From: Neocallimastix lanati (nom. inval.)
Lineage: Eukaryota > Neocallimastigomycota > Neocallimastigomycetes > Neocallimastigales > Neocallimastigaceae
DNA length: 64,000 nt
Assembly: GCA_016946835.1 (NCBI GenBank)
Contig: JACVTC010000159.1
Location: forward strand, 165,001 to 229,000
Direction: 5' to 3'
Shown here: positions 1 through 12,775 of the stretch, in pieces
Numbering within the stretch: the stretch's first letter is position 1
Layout of the letters: every line of letters starts with the position of its first letter
Made by a program: the position numbers and the translations under genes
The notes under the pieces: model-generated
The model's database searches: none
What the model saw: only the letters and a program-made list of their open reading frames with translations
Told to the model about the DNA's origin: nothing

Positions 1-198
1 CTAATAGTTTCATCTTCATATGTGACATCAATTTCAACACAGATGTCATTTGATGTCATTTTTGCAATAGAAACTAACCAGATCTTCGTTTTTTATTTTC
101 AACACATCATCTATACTCATAGTGCGTTGAGCATCGACAAATTGGAAATAATGTATAATGAAAAGAAATGCTGTCAAAATATTTTGAATTGTAAACAT
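1..198 (-). pseudogene. 5' fragment of a secreted Cys-containing protein, frameshifted
   Basis: Read leftward from the ATG at 198, the first 23 codons look like a signal peptide: a short polar start, then a hydrophobic stretch (ILTAFLFIIHYF) and a likely cleavage after VDA. A plausible mature segment follows (MSIDDVLKIKNEDLVSFYC). The frame then stops (TGA) at an exact tandem duplication of the 10-mer AAATGACATC (reverse strand, around 48-67). Removing one copy in thought restores an open frame to the window edge, reading NDICVEIDVTYEDETI. The gene is cut by the window end, so neither family nor C-terminus can be judged. It could be a real pseudogene or a live gene with a sequencing error. 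The Cys-containing secreted style resembles the degraded genes near 27 kb. Confidence 0.45.
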
Positions 199-1317
199 CT
201 GGTAATTGTATAGGCTGTTTTATGTTCGTAATAAGTTTATTTAGAAAAGTTTAAAGTTGTTTCAAATAACACTTGCCACCTGTTAACAACTGTGTTATTT
301 CTTGCAAATATATATAGCTGTAAATATTTATTGATTCAGTATATTTAAAAGAATGTATAATAAAATATGAAAATAAGTAAATTTTAATATTATTTATCAT
401 AGATAATAAAAATAAATATAAACTAAATAAAGTAAACCAATTATGTAAATAATTATTTCCCATTATATATATTATATATATTTTGTTACATATATATATA
501 TATACATATGCTTCTTTTGTTCTTGTTATTTAAATCGAAAACTTTTGTTGCTTCTATTTATATCTTAATAGTTATTGAACGTTGATTAATTTCAAATATA
601 TAATGTTGTTATTATTAGTATTTCTACAATATACTACAATAAATTGTGACTGTTTATATACCAATTGACAAAATTTAATGTTAATGATAAATATATTTGT
701 TAGAAATGATTGCAATAAGCTTTCTAGTTCACAAAATTCAAATATTGCTCTAAATAAAATTGATATAATATCTGAATAGCAATTATTAAATCACTCCATT
801 TATATAATTTCCAGCATAAATAACAGTAAAACATAATTATATTGTAATATAATTCGAACCTTTAATTATTACCAGATTTTATAAATAATCTAAAATTATA
901 TTTTCTAGTTCTTATTAATTCTATCCATGATATGTATTATTATACAGTAAAAACTGTAGTTAATTTAAATGTAATAATATTATACATTTCTTTGACTCTT
1001 TTTTATTTTATATATATGAATGATAGTTTTTAATTTTTAATACATTTATAAAAAAAAAAACTATAATATTTAAGAATAGATATACTATTATTTATTTATA
1101 TAAGTATATTGTAGTTTAAATCTTTGTAGAAATAATCTATATATAATTTATATATATATAGTACATTATTAGAAAATTAAAACTTTAAATATTATATATA
1201 TATTTTTTCATTTATTTCTATCAACAATTATTAAGGAGATTAAGGTATAAAAAGTATTAAAATAAAAGCAAAAAAACTTAAAATTTTCTTTATATTAATT
1301 ACAGAAATTGAAATATT

Positions 1318-1353
<36 letters not shown>

Positions 1354-1383
1354 ATAAAAACTTTAAAATTTTTAAAATTATAA

Positions 1384-1441
<58 letters not shown>

Positions 1442-1745
1442 TAATCTTTTTTTTTTCTTTTTCTTCTTTTTTAATTATACTAATCTTAAAAGCTTTATTA
1501 AAAAAAAAAAAATTTATTGACTAATATTATTACAAAATTTTAACAATGTATTAACAATGTATACATTCTTATTTCAAATGTAATATAGGGCTGTGTTTTT
1601 CAGGTGTTTTGATTTGTTATTAAATTTTTTGTAAAATATAAAAGAAGGTTTTTATCTTTAAAAAGTATTTTTTAGTACCTCCTTCAATAATTAAAAAAAT
1701 TAGAGAAAAAGTTAAATAGAAAAAAATAATAATAAAAATAAGGAA
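199..1745. other. AT-rich intergenic stretch
   Basis: Nothing gene-like is seen here beyond very AT-biased short open frames without recognisable protein character. It holds poly-A runs (near 1321-1350), a (TTA)n tract around 1386-1440 and TATA-type dinucleotide tracts. Confidence 0.5.
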
Positions 1746-1971
1746 TTATATATAATAAAAAGATAAATCAAAGATTATAATTAAAAGTATACCTAAGTTT
1801 TCAGTAAATAGTATAATAATCAAAATGTTATTAGAATTTATTGAAAATTTGTTATATAAACATAAAATATAAAATAAAGTAAAAGAATAAATTATTAAAG
1901 GCACTATCGAAGCTATTACGAAATATTGCTCTATGTTCGTGGTAGTCAATATGTTGCCAAGAAGGAATGAA
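1746..1971 (-). pseudogene. Possible membrane-receptor (7TM-like) exon or remnant
   Basis: The reverse strand has a 75-codon open stretch of two or three hydrophobic segments separated by short polar loops: SSFLLGNIL, then VIASIVPLIIYSFTLFYILC, then NNILIIILFTENLGILLIIIF. A plausible 3' splice site (TTTTTAATTAG) sits directly before it at 1972-1973. The spacing recalls the transmembrane half of class C GPCR-like proteins, which are numerous in anaerobic fungi, but no diagnostic motif is present and AT-rich DNA produces hydrophobic frames by chance. No flanking exons were found. Confidence 0.2.
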
Positions 1972-1989
1972 CTAATTAAAAAAAATACA

Positions 1990-3506
1990 ACACTTTTATA
2001 ATTTTATTGTTTTGTCAATATTCAATGAAATAAATTAAAATTTAGTTTAAATTTATTATTATTAATAATAGTAAAAATATTATTTAATATTTATAATTTA
2101 AATAGGAATATTATTACTATTATTTATATTGAAAAATATTATTATCAATATTATATTTATATGATGTACGCATATTATTTGTTAGACTTCCAAAAAAAAA
2201 ATTTGAGGACAAATTCTCACTGATATTTATAATATTGATAATAATATTTTTTTTATATATAATTATAATTTTTTCATTTTAAATTAATGTTTTTTTTTTT
2301 ATTTTTTTTTATTTATTTTTTAATTTATTATATATGTGTTATTTTTTTGTTTATTTTTGTGTTTAAATTAAATAAGTATTTTTTAATGATTTTATTTTTA
2401 TAAAATCAATATAGATTATTAATTTTATTAGATTATGAAGTATTATATATTTGCAATGATTTTATATATATGAATAAAAATTTATATATATTGTATGGTA
2501 TTAGAATTTTTATAAGGAAAATGAATAATTATAAAATAAGCTATTATTATTGAATATTTTTATTATAAAAATTTATCATATAGTATGTATTGTTGAAGTA
2601 TGTATAATTATTTATAATTTTATGGTTTATGAATTGAAACTAAATAATTAATAATCAATGAAACTTTTGAATCATTAAGACAAAAAAGAAAAAAGTGATC
2701 GAAGGTTTATTTTATATTAATAATTTTTATTCTTTATGTATTATTACCTTTTCAGATTTATGGGATTTAAATATATACATTTTTTTTTTGAATTATTTTT
2801 TTCTATTATTTTATTGTATCTTTTAAAAGAAATTTTCAAATTCAAGCTAATTTAAATCATTTTCACTTTTTTTTTTTTTTTTTTTAATAATATTTTGATT
2901 AATAAATTAAATTTTTATTTATATATATATATTTATATATTTTTAAATTCTTTATTACTCTATTATGAATTTATTATGAATGAAATAATATTACTTTTAT
3001 TTTATTTTTTTTTTAAATTTTATATTATATTATTTTATTTTTTTATTCTTTTTATTCTTTTTATTATTTTTATTAATTTTTTTTTTTTTCATATTTTCAC
3101 TCTTTATACGTAAGGCAGAAGTCAAATTTTTTCAAATGATATAAAATAATAGATAGAGTCTTCATTCCATAGGCTTTCATTTACCAATTGAATAGAATAT
3201 GTAAATGATGAAATAATGAAATAATGAAATAATGATATAATAAAATAATGAATAATAAAATAATATATCCTATACAAAGAGTTTATTCATTTCAATATCC
3301 ATTAAACACATTTTATTAACACTTTATTTTTTTTATTTTTTTTTTTTAAATATCAACACAAGTAAATATAACTTTAATTTATATAAATTTATTCAATAAA
3401 ATAAATATATTATATATACTATTGATAATATATATGTATATAGCTATTTAAATCATTTAATAAAACCATGATTTGAAATAACAGAAAAAAAAAATTTTTT
3501 TGATAA

Positions 3507-3577
<71 letters not shown>

Positions 3578-3929
3578 ATTGAAAAGTCAAAAGGATATAA
3601 AAAAAAATATTATAAATATTAATTATTAATAATTATATCATTATTAACTATTATTTTTCCTTTTTAATTTTAATATAATATTAATATTTTCTTACGATAA
3701 AAGTAGGCAACCATGCAATCATTGTTAATAAACACAATTAATGAATTATATCTTTTTTTTTTAATTGTATCTTTTTTTTAATTAATTCAATAAAATGAAA
3801 TAATAATAAAAAAAAAAAAAATTAACTAAGAGAAAGTAAAAAATAAGATAAAGAAGTATCAGTGAAATATTATTTTATTCAGTGTATTGATATTGTTATT
3901 CAGTACTATTATAAAGTTTTTTTTTTTCT

Positions 3930-3965
<36 letters not shown>

Positions 3966-4650
3966 ATAATACTTAAAAGTGGAAATCATGATTATTATTA
4001 TATTCAAACTCTTTTGTTATTAAATGATTTATATTTAAAGTGTTAATTATTTTAAATGAAATGAATGATATAAAATTTAGGATAATAATTAATAGTCATG
4101 GCTTAAAACTACAAAAAAAAAAAACAAAAAACAAAAAAACAAAAAACAAAAAACCATTCCATCCAAATAAAAATAAAAATAAAATTAAAATAATAATAAT
4201 AATAAAACTTTAATTATATTGTTATAATTGATTAAGCAACAAAGAAAATAAATAAATAAAAAAGTATATAAACCATTAATACTGCTTATTAATCCTTAAT
4301 TCTGATTCTATACTATTAAACTTTTTATTTGAAAAAAAAAATATATAAAAATTGACATTTCATCTTTCTATGGAATGTTTTTTTTTTTTTTTTTTTTTTT
4401 ATTTAATTTGTAATTATTAAATAATTAAAATAATTAAAAAAATATATAAATATAATATAATATAAATATAATATAAATATAAATATATATAATATATATT
4501 GAATCTATTTAAAGTTTAGATATCTTTTATTATTATTTGAAAAAAAATTAAATATTTATTCTATATTTATTAGTAATAATTATTATTCAATTATATATTA
4601 TTTATTATTTATTATTTATTAATAAATACTCTTTTTATTATTTATTATTT

Positions 4651-4682
<32 letters not shown>

Positions 4683-4855
4683 TTATTTATTATTTATTAT
4701 TTATTTATTATTATCTATTTATTTATTATTCAATTATTTATTATTATTTATTATTCAATTATTTAATTATTTAAAATTATCTATTATTTATTATACATCT
4801 TTATTTTTATTATTTTCATTCAATAATCATTCAAGTCTATGTATAAAAAAAAAGA
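1990..4855. other. AT-rich spacer with simple repeats
   Basis: No gene is seen. The stretch contains an (AAAT)n array at about 3508-3579, long poly-T runs (for example 3933-3964), an (AAAAAAC)n tract near 4111-4153, and a heptamer-type array at about 4565-4800. Confidence 0.5.
4565..4800. repeat. Heptanucleotide TTATTAT-type array
   Basis: Imperfect tandem copies of a 7-mer (TTATTAT/ATTATTT), broken by the variant ATTCAATTATTTA. The same unit and variant recur at about 8995-9735 and, in opposite orientation, at 51270-52100. Confidence 0.6.
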
Positions 4856-4910
4856 ATTGGCCAATAAACGATTGGATAGATTTTCCAAATAACATCGATT
4901 CGATTATTGG
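4856..4910. promoter_or_regulatory. CCAAT-box cluster upstream of IDH
   Basis: Four CCAAT/ATTGG pentamers lie within 55 bases: ATTGG 4856-4860, CCAAT 4861-4865 (forming the palindrome ATTGGCCAAT), ATTGG 4871-4875 and ATTGG 4906-4910. The block is GC-richer than its surroundings and starts about 500 bases before the isocitrate dehydrogenase ATG. CCAAT boxes bind the HAP/NF-Y complex in fungi, so this is a reasonable enhancer for a strongly expressed metabolic gene. The assignment is inference. Confidence 0.4.
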
Positions 4911-5356
4911 TTAATTTATCAAATAATTATTTATATATAAATAAAACAGATTTTTATTAATATATTAATATATTATATATAATTATAATATATAAGATAT
5001 TAATATTGTAAATATAGTATATTATATATTGTAGTATACTATTATTAATTATTATCTATGTATAATTTATACATTTTTTTGAAAGTTGATGAAAAGAAAA
5101 TAAATAATAAAGAAAATAAAATAAAACTATCAATTTATATTATATAAAATATATTTAATATTGCATATTATAATATAATATATTTGCTATATTACATTTT
5201 ATTATATTTTCTTTATCATTTAATATATATATATTTTTTGTGTTGGTGAGTATATAATAAACGGAAAAAGACCAGAAATTTTTGTTCTCTACTACTCAAA
5301 AATTTTTTTATTTTAATTTTTTTTTAAATAAGAAAAAAATAACAAGAAAAATCAAA

Positions 5357-7586
5357 ATGGCTGGTAAATGATTAAGAAAATTGACTATAATTATTTGAAT
5401 AATGATAATATTAAAAAAAAAATAGGATAGATAAATTATAAAGTTGTTATTATTGTTATCGGTTGTTTTAAGATATTTATAAATTTATAGTTTAAATAAT
5501 AAATGTAAAATGCATGTCATAAGTTGTTGTGTTAAAAAAAAAAAAAAAATAAAAAGAATATATGTTTATTTTTAAAACATATTATGGAAAAATAAAAACA
5601 ATTATAATAAAATAATATGTAAAAGAAAATAAAAAAGAAAAAGTGTTATATAATAAATCAGAAAAAAAAAAAAACAAATGTTTTATAATAGATAATATGG
5701 ATCATGGATAAATATTATTAAAATAGTTGATTATTGAAACAACAAATAACAAATATTAACTTCTTTAATAAAAATAAAAATAAAGATAAAAATAAAAATA
5801 AAAATGAAAGTTATTAATATAATATATTTTTATATAAAAATATAATATTATCAATAATATAGGAAAGATCAAGGTTGAAAACCCAATTGTTGAAATGGAT
5901 GGTGATGAAATGACCAGAATCATCTGGAAGATGTAAATAAATATTAATATAATATTTAACATTAAATATAATAATAATAAAATAATATAAATATGCATAT
6001 ATTAATAAATAAATATTTTTAATTTTTATTTTATTTATATTAAACAAAAATAATAATATTTATTATTTTTTTGTCAATAAATAGGATTAAGGAACAAGTA
6101 TGTATTTTATTTTATATATTAAGAAAAAGAAAATAAATAAAATCAAATAATTAATATTTATTATTTATATTATTTATTAATTATTTATAGTTAATCTTCC
6201 CATACGTTGACTTAAACATCCAATATTTCGATCTTAGTATCCAAAAGCGTGATGAAGTAAGTATCAATAAAAGATATATAATATTATAAAAAAAGCAGTG
6301 GAAACAATTGTTAAAAATATAAATTATGGATAAATTTATTAATTTCATTTTTAATATTATTATTAATAGACTAACGATCAAATCACCATTGATTCCGCCG
6401 AAGCTACCAAGAAGTGCGGTGTTGCTATTAAGTGTGCCACCATTACTCCAGATGAAGCTCGTGTTAAGGGTAAATATATATATTTTAAATATACTAAAAC
6501 AATTAAATAAATAGATATATAATTTGGATAAATAAAATAATATATTGGCATTATTATTAATATATTATATTTATTATGTTTAATATATATATATATTTAA
6601 TTTAAATAGAATTCAACCTTAAGAAGATGTGGAAATCTCCAAACGGTACCATCCGTAACATTCTTGGTGGTACTGTCTTCAGAGCTCCAATTGTTCTTAA
6701 GAGAGTCCCACGTCTTGTTCCAGGTTGGACTAAGCCAATTACCATTGGTCGTCACGCTTTCGGTGACCAATACCGTGCCACTGATTTCGTTACCCCAGGT
6801 CCAGGTAAATTCCAAATTGTCTTCACTCCAGATGATGGTAGTGAACCAATTACTTACGATGTCTTCAACTACAAGGGTACTGGTGTTGGTATGGGTATGT
6901 ACAACACTGATGAATCTATTAGAGGTTTCGCTCAATCTTGCTTCCAAATGGCTCTTTCTAAGAAGCAACCACTTTACCTCTCTACTAAGAACACTATCTT
7001 AAAGGCTTACGATGGTAGATTCAAGGATATCTTCGCTGAAATCTATGAAAAGGAATACAAGGCTGAATTCGAAAAGCTCGGTATCTGGTACGAACACAGA
7101 CTTATTGATGATATGGTTGCTCAAACCATTAAGTCTGAAGGTGGTTTCGTTTGGGCTACTAAGAACTACGATGGTGATGTCCAATCCGATATTCTTGCTC
7201 AAGGTTTCGGTTCTCTTGGTCTTATGACCTCTATCTTAGTTACTCCAGATGGTAAGACCGTCGAAAGTGAAGCTGCTCACGGTACCGTTACCCGTCACTA
7301 CCGTAGATACCAAAAGGGTGAAGAAACCAGTACTAACCCAATTGCTAGTATCTTCGCTTGGACTCGTGGTTTAGCCCACCGTGCTAAGTTAGATGGTCTT
7401 GATGACCTTAAGAAGTTCTGTGATGATGTTGAACAAGCTTGTATCAGTGTCATCGATGATGATGGTGTTATGACTAAGGATTTAGCTCTTGCCATCCACG
7501 GTAAGGATCTTAAGCGTGAACACTACGTCAACACCGAAGAATTCATGGCTGCCATTGCCAAGAAGTTAGCTTCCATCCGTGCTTAA
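5357..7586 (+). CDS. IDH: NADP-dependent isocitrate dehydrogenase, cytosolic type
   Basis: Oxidative decarboxylation of isocitrate to 2-oxoglutarate with NADPH formation. Six exons: 5357-5363, 5863-5932, 6085-6097, 6191-6256, 6370-6469, 6610-7586, giving 410 residues, the usual eukaryotic homodimer length. The N-terminus [20 protein letters not shown] aligns with cytosolic IDH1 and carries no visible hydrogenosomal or mitochondrial presequence. The C-terminus (ASIRA) is not a peroxisomal signal. Diagnostic motifs are [16 protein letters not shown] (residues 95-110), [14 protein letters not shown] with Arg133 equivalent to human Arg132, and the family signature [19 protein letters not shown] with its metal-binding aspartates. 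Codons in the last exon end in C or G far more often than in the neighbouring genes, suggesting strong expression. The first coding exon is only 7 bases and the third only 13. The start context is ATCAAAATGG. In an organism without a full TCA cycle it probably supplies NADPH and 2-oxoglutarate. Confidence 0.95.
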
Positions 7587-8259
7587 ATTTATTAAAATGA
7601 AATTAAAAAGAATTTCATTTTTTTTTTTTGACCACTTTTCAACCAAAAATTAAATATTTTATTATTATTATTAATAATGATAATAAAAATGAAAAAATTA
7701 ATGAAAATATAATATGGATATTAAATAATTAATAGATATTATATTTTTTTTTAAAAAAAAATATTAAAATGAAAAAAAAATTGAATAAACAAAGGAAACA
7801 AATAAGATACAATATATTTTTTGTATTAGAAAAGTATGAATAAATAGTATATATAAAAGGAGTACTATTTCATTTGAAAAAAAAAAACGTAATGAATGGT
7901 AGAAATAATCCTATTATTTCTTTTTATGTATCAGATACTTTTTAATTTTATAAAAGTATATTGTTAAAAAAAAATATAATACAAAACAAATGCAATTATA
8001 AATCAAATTAGAAAATAAAATAAAAAAATAAATTAATAAAAAAAATCAAAATAAAAAAAAAAAAAAAAAAGATGTTTTTTTATTTTAATTGTGTTATGAA
8101 AAGATTTTTTTTTATTTATTTGGAGTTTTCGATAGACAGAGAAAATAATAATACTAATAATGATTAAATATTTGCTGTATTTACATTTAAAAAAACCTTT
8201 TTTTTTTTTTTTTTTTAATTTATATATTATTATTTATACTGTAAAGAGGTTTTAATTAC
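7587..8259. other. 3' flank of IDH, AT-rich spacer
   Basis: No gene seen. It contains homopolymer runs such as poly-T at 8198-8216 and no obvious conserved polyadenylation signal beyond A/T-rich words. Confidence 0.4.
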
Positions 8260-8771
8260 AAAGTTAATTTAGAAGATTATATCAATCATTATATATATTT
8301 GTTCCTTCTTGGTGGGACTTTAGTTTTAAATGAGCTACATTTCGATAGTGGGGAACAGAGACAATTAAATGAACTACTTTTCAAAGGTTCATCTGAGTCA
8401 CCTGTTCCAAAAATTGTGGGCTTGGCGGAATTCTTAACAAGTGCAATACCTATCATAAGTAGTTCGTTTGAGCTATATCTCGATATTAAAGAACTATAGC
8501 ATTTAAAAGAACTTTTTACTTCTCTTAAAAGAGTCGACTGTAATATTCTCTATATAGTTTCCTTAGTAGATCACTTTACCAATACTAATATCAGTAATTA
8601 TAGCTCATATGGATTACTTTTCTAGTCAATGTCAAACCGATATGGCAAATAAGAACTAGGTACATAAATAATAATAAGCATTCTTCTCACAACGAATCAA
8701 TGGAAACTGAATCCTCTGATAATAGTTCTCCTGGATTAAGGATGAAATTAGTAACATTATATTATAATTAA
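8260..8771 (+). pseudogene. Decayed protein gene, family not recognised
   Basis: This block is clearly more GC-rich and protein-like than its surroundings. One frame reads HYIYLFLLGGTLVLNEL and GEQRQLNELLFKGSSESPVP, then meets a TAG at 8497-8499. The same frame resumes with HLKELFTSLKRVDCNILYIV and SLVDHFTNTNISNYSSYG until a second stop. A +2 shift gives FLVNVKPIWQIRTRYINNN and a serine-rich tail (ESMETESSDNSSPG), ending at 8771. Two in-frame stops plus a frameshift, and no splice sites that would remove them, argue for a pseudogene. The mix of hydrophobic segments, basic WQIRTRY and Ser-rich tail could be a membrane receptor end or a transposon protein. I cannot assign a family. Confidence 0.45.
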
Positions 8772-8994
8772 TAAATAAAGCAATGGAAATGTATTCTTTT
8801 CTAAATCTAAAAAAAAAAAAAAAAAAAAAAAAAACTACTTTTTATATTTAATTTAATTTATTTTTCTTTCTTTACCAAAAGTTAAAAGCAATAAAAATAT
8901 GATATATTTTATTATTAGTTGCTATGCGAATTAACAATATTATCATCTTTATTTACAACACAATTTCAAAAATATTTTACATTAATTATATAAT

Positions 8995-9735
8995 TATTTA
9001 TTATTTAATATTTATTATTTAATATTTATTATTTATTATTTATTATTTATTATTTATTATTTATTATTTAATTATTTATTATTTATTATTTATTATTTAT
9101 TATTAATTATTCAATTATTTATTATTTATTATTTATTATTAATTATTCAATTATTTATTATTTATTATTAATTATTCAATTATTTATTTATTATTTATTA
9201 TTTATTATTTATTATTTATTATTTATTATTTATTATTTATTATTTATTTATTTATTATTTATTATTTATTATTTATTATTAATTATTCAATTATTTATTA
9301 TTTATTATTAATTATTAATTATTCAATTATTTATTTATTATTTATTATTTATTATTCAATTATTTATTATTTATTATTTATTATTTATTATTTATTTATT
9401 TATTATTTATTATTTATTTATTTATTATTTATTATTTATTATTTATTATTTATTATTTATTATTTATTATTTACTATTTAATTATTTATTATTTATTATT
9501 TATTATTTATTATTTATTATTTATTATTTATTATTTATTATTTATTATTTATTATTTATTATTTATTATTTATTATTTATTATTTATTATTTATTATTTA
9601 TTATTTATTATTTATTATTTATTATTTATTATTTATTATTTATTATTTAATTATTTATTATTTATTATTTATTATTTATTATTTAATTATTTAATTATTC
9701 AATTTTTTAATTATTCAATTTTTTAATTATTCAAT
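8995..9735. repeat. Heptanucleotide satellite (TTATTAT)n, about 740 bases
   Basis: Tandem TTATTAT/ATTATTT units, occasionally interrupted by ATTAATTATTCAATTATTTA blocks that themselves recur several times, giving a crude higher-order structure. No coding capacity. It shares unit and interrupting variant with the arrays at 4565-4800 and 51270-52100. Confidence 0.75.
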
Positions 9736-10195
9736 TAATCATTATTGGATATAATAAATTATATATTTAGTATTATTAATTAAATTAATTTATTTGATAT
9801 TTGTAATACCTTTTCTTTTTTGAAAAATCATATTTTATTATTGATATATATAAATTATAATAATTTTATTTATTTTATATTGTTTTATTATTATTTCTTT
9901 TTATAATATTTATAATATTTCTTTTTATAATATTTAATATATACACAGAAATTTATAGAAAATATTTATATTCACATATATATATTTATATATTCACATA
10001 TTTATATATATATATATTATATTTTTTTTAAATTTATATAAATAAAATATTATTTATTAGTATTTTTAAAAAAATTATTAAAATATTTAAAAATCAAATT
10101 TTTATTTATTAAAATTTTTATTATAAATTGTTTTTATTTTTATTTTGCTTTAAAAAATAATAAATATTTATAGATTTTTTATATAATAATTTAAA

Positions 10196-10279
10196 ATGTC
10201 TTTCAGACAAAGAAGTACTACTTTAAAGCGTTTAATGACTGAATACAAAGGTTATTATCATATATAATCGAACTTAAGG

Positions 10280-10312
<33 letters not shown>

Positions 10313-10860
10313 TTTAAATCATTTATTATATTTTATTATGTAGGATTTTTATTTGATTTTTCTATGGAAGTCATTTTTATTTCAAAAGAATAAAAAAGAA
10401 AATGAGAAAAAATAAAATAATAATAATAAAAAAATAATTAATAAAACAATAATAATTATTTGACATAAAGTAAAAAGGAAATCAAATGAAAAAAAAAAAT
10501 AATTAAAAATATAACATTCAAACAATTAACAATAATAATCCAAAGATTATATTATATAGATTGAAAATCCTTATTTTAAGTTTCATAAATTTTTATTTTT
10601 TGTACTATTATCAATGTTAATAAAATTATAAAAGTGAAAAATTAGAAAGAGAATATATCGAATAAAAAAACAATTGATTCAGTGGATGTGCAAAAATATA
10701 ATATACTCTAAATTCATACAAAATATTCTTCATCATATTTTCTTTCTTCTTTTATTGATAAATATCTATTCAAATTATTATAATTATTATTATTATTTTT
10801 TTTTTCCAAAAAAAGAAAGAATAATAGCAAATTTTAAATCGAAAATATGATATTTAATAA

Positions 10861-10911
<51 letters not shown>

Positions 10912-10928
10912 ATTCTTTTGTAACAAAG

Positions 10929-10963
<35 letters not shown>

Positions 10964-11315
10964 TTATTAAATAATATATACGTATTATTATTTTTAAAAT
11001 AATTATTTCACATATAAAGAATAGAGAAATATATATTTATATTGTATTTTTGATTTAGATTTATTAAACTTTACTTTTTATTTATTTATTTAAAAAATAA
11101 AATTCAATTTTTATTATTTCAATTTTTATTATATGGAATCATTATACTTATTGATGAAATTCTATAAACTAATCTAAATTATTAATTTTATATTATTAAT
11201 ATATATATTTAAAAAATAATATTAATAATAAAATAAAAAAAATATAGAATTAACATTAAACGCTCCAGAAGGTATTATAGCCGGTCCAATTTCAGAAACC
11301 GATTTCTTTAAGGTT

Positions 11316-11350
<35 letters not shown>

Positions 11351-11499
11351 AATCATAAATCATAGAATGTTAAATAAAAAATACTAAATAAGAAATAAAA
11401 TATAAAAAATAAAATATGAAATACAAAAAAATAAAAAAAAAAAATAATAATAATAATAATAATAAAATATCTTCTTTTTTTTATTAACAATTATTTTTA

Positions 11500-11530
<31 letters not shown>

Positions 11531-11604
11531 TATTATATATAATTATTATATATATTAATTTTTTTTACAGTGGGAGGCCCTAATTTCGTAAATATCCATT
11601 TTCA

Positions 11605-11644
<40 letters not shown>

Positions 11645-12120
11645 TATAATGTTTATTTATCTATTTAACTGGATAACTCTAATATCTTTAATATAATAAA
11701 ATATATAAAATTAATTATAATAATATATTCATATCTATATTCACTTTTATTAAATAAAAATACCTATAATGATAAAATTCAATTTGATACATATTATTTA
11801 ATAATGATAACAATAATTATTAAATTCATTTTGACATTAATTTAATAATGATAACAATTAAATATATAATATATATAATAATAGTGGTCCAGAAAAGGTA
11901 ATAATAATAATAATTATAAATAGATACTTTTTTTTTTTTTTTTTTATTTTTTATTTTCTGTAGTAATAATTATTTAATAAAAATAATAATATAATAATAA
12001 AGACTCCATATGAAGGTGGTATTTTCCCAGCTATTCTTACCTTCCCAAATGATTACCCATTAAGTCCACCAGTTATGGAATTTACTTGTGAAATGTGGCA
12101 TCCAAATAGTATGTTAATAA

Positions 12121-12171
<51 letters not shown>

Positions 12172-12185
12172 AAAAAAAAAAAAAA

Positions 12186-12234
<49 letters not shown>

Positions 12235-12596
12235 AATTAATTAATTAATTAATTGAATTTCAAATAAAAATTAGAAATTTGATAAATCTAGTATAATTTT
12301 TTTTTAATAATTTAAATATACTACTACTAATACTAATAATAACAATAACAATAATGATATATATATTTTAATAATAATATAATATATAATTATTTACATT
12401 AAAAAAAAAAAAAGTTTACAAGAATGGAAAGGTTTGTATTTCTATTCTTCATGCTCCAGGTAATGATCCAAATATGTATGAAAGTAGTAATGAAAGATGG
12501 AGTCCAGTTCAAAGTGTGGAAAAAATTTTATTAAGTGTCGTCAGTATGTTAGCTGGTAAGTTTTATTTTTGAATTTAGATTATTATAAATATATAG

Positions 12597-12633
<37 letters not shown>

Positions 12634-12729
12634 TTTTTTATATAATGATTTAATAGTATTATTACTGATATTAATAATATTATTAATATTAATATTAATA
12701 ATTTAAAAATTTTATTATTAAAAAAATAA

Positions 12730-12775
<46 letters not shown>

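Noticed and set aside
251-463. 70-codon minus-strand hydrophobic frame
   Set aside because: Composition is that of AT-rich spacer, with no motif and no splice-site support.
9000-9735. CRISPR-like regular array
   Set aside because: Units are 7 bases without unique spacers, and the genome is eukaryotic; it is simple-sequence satellite.
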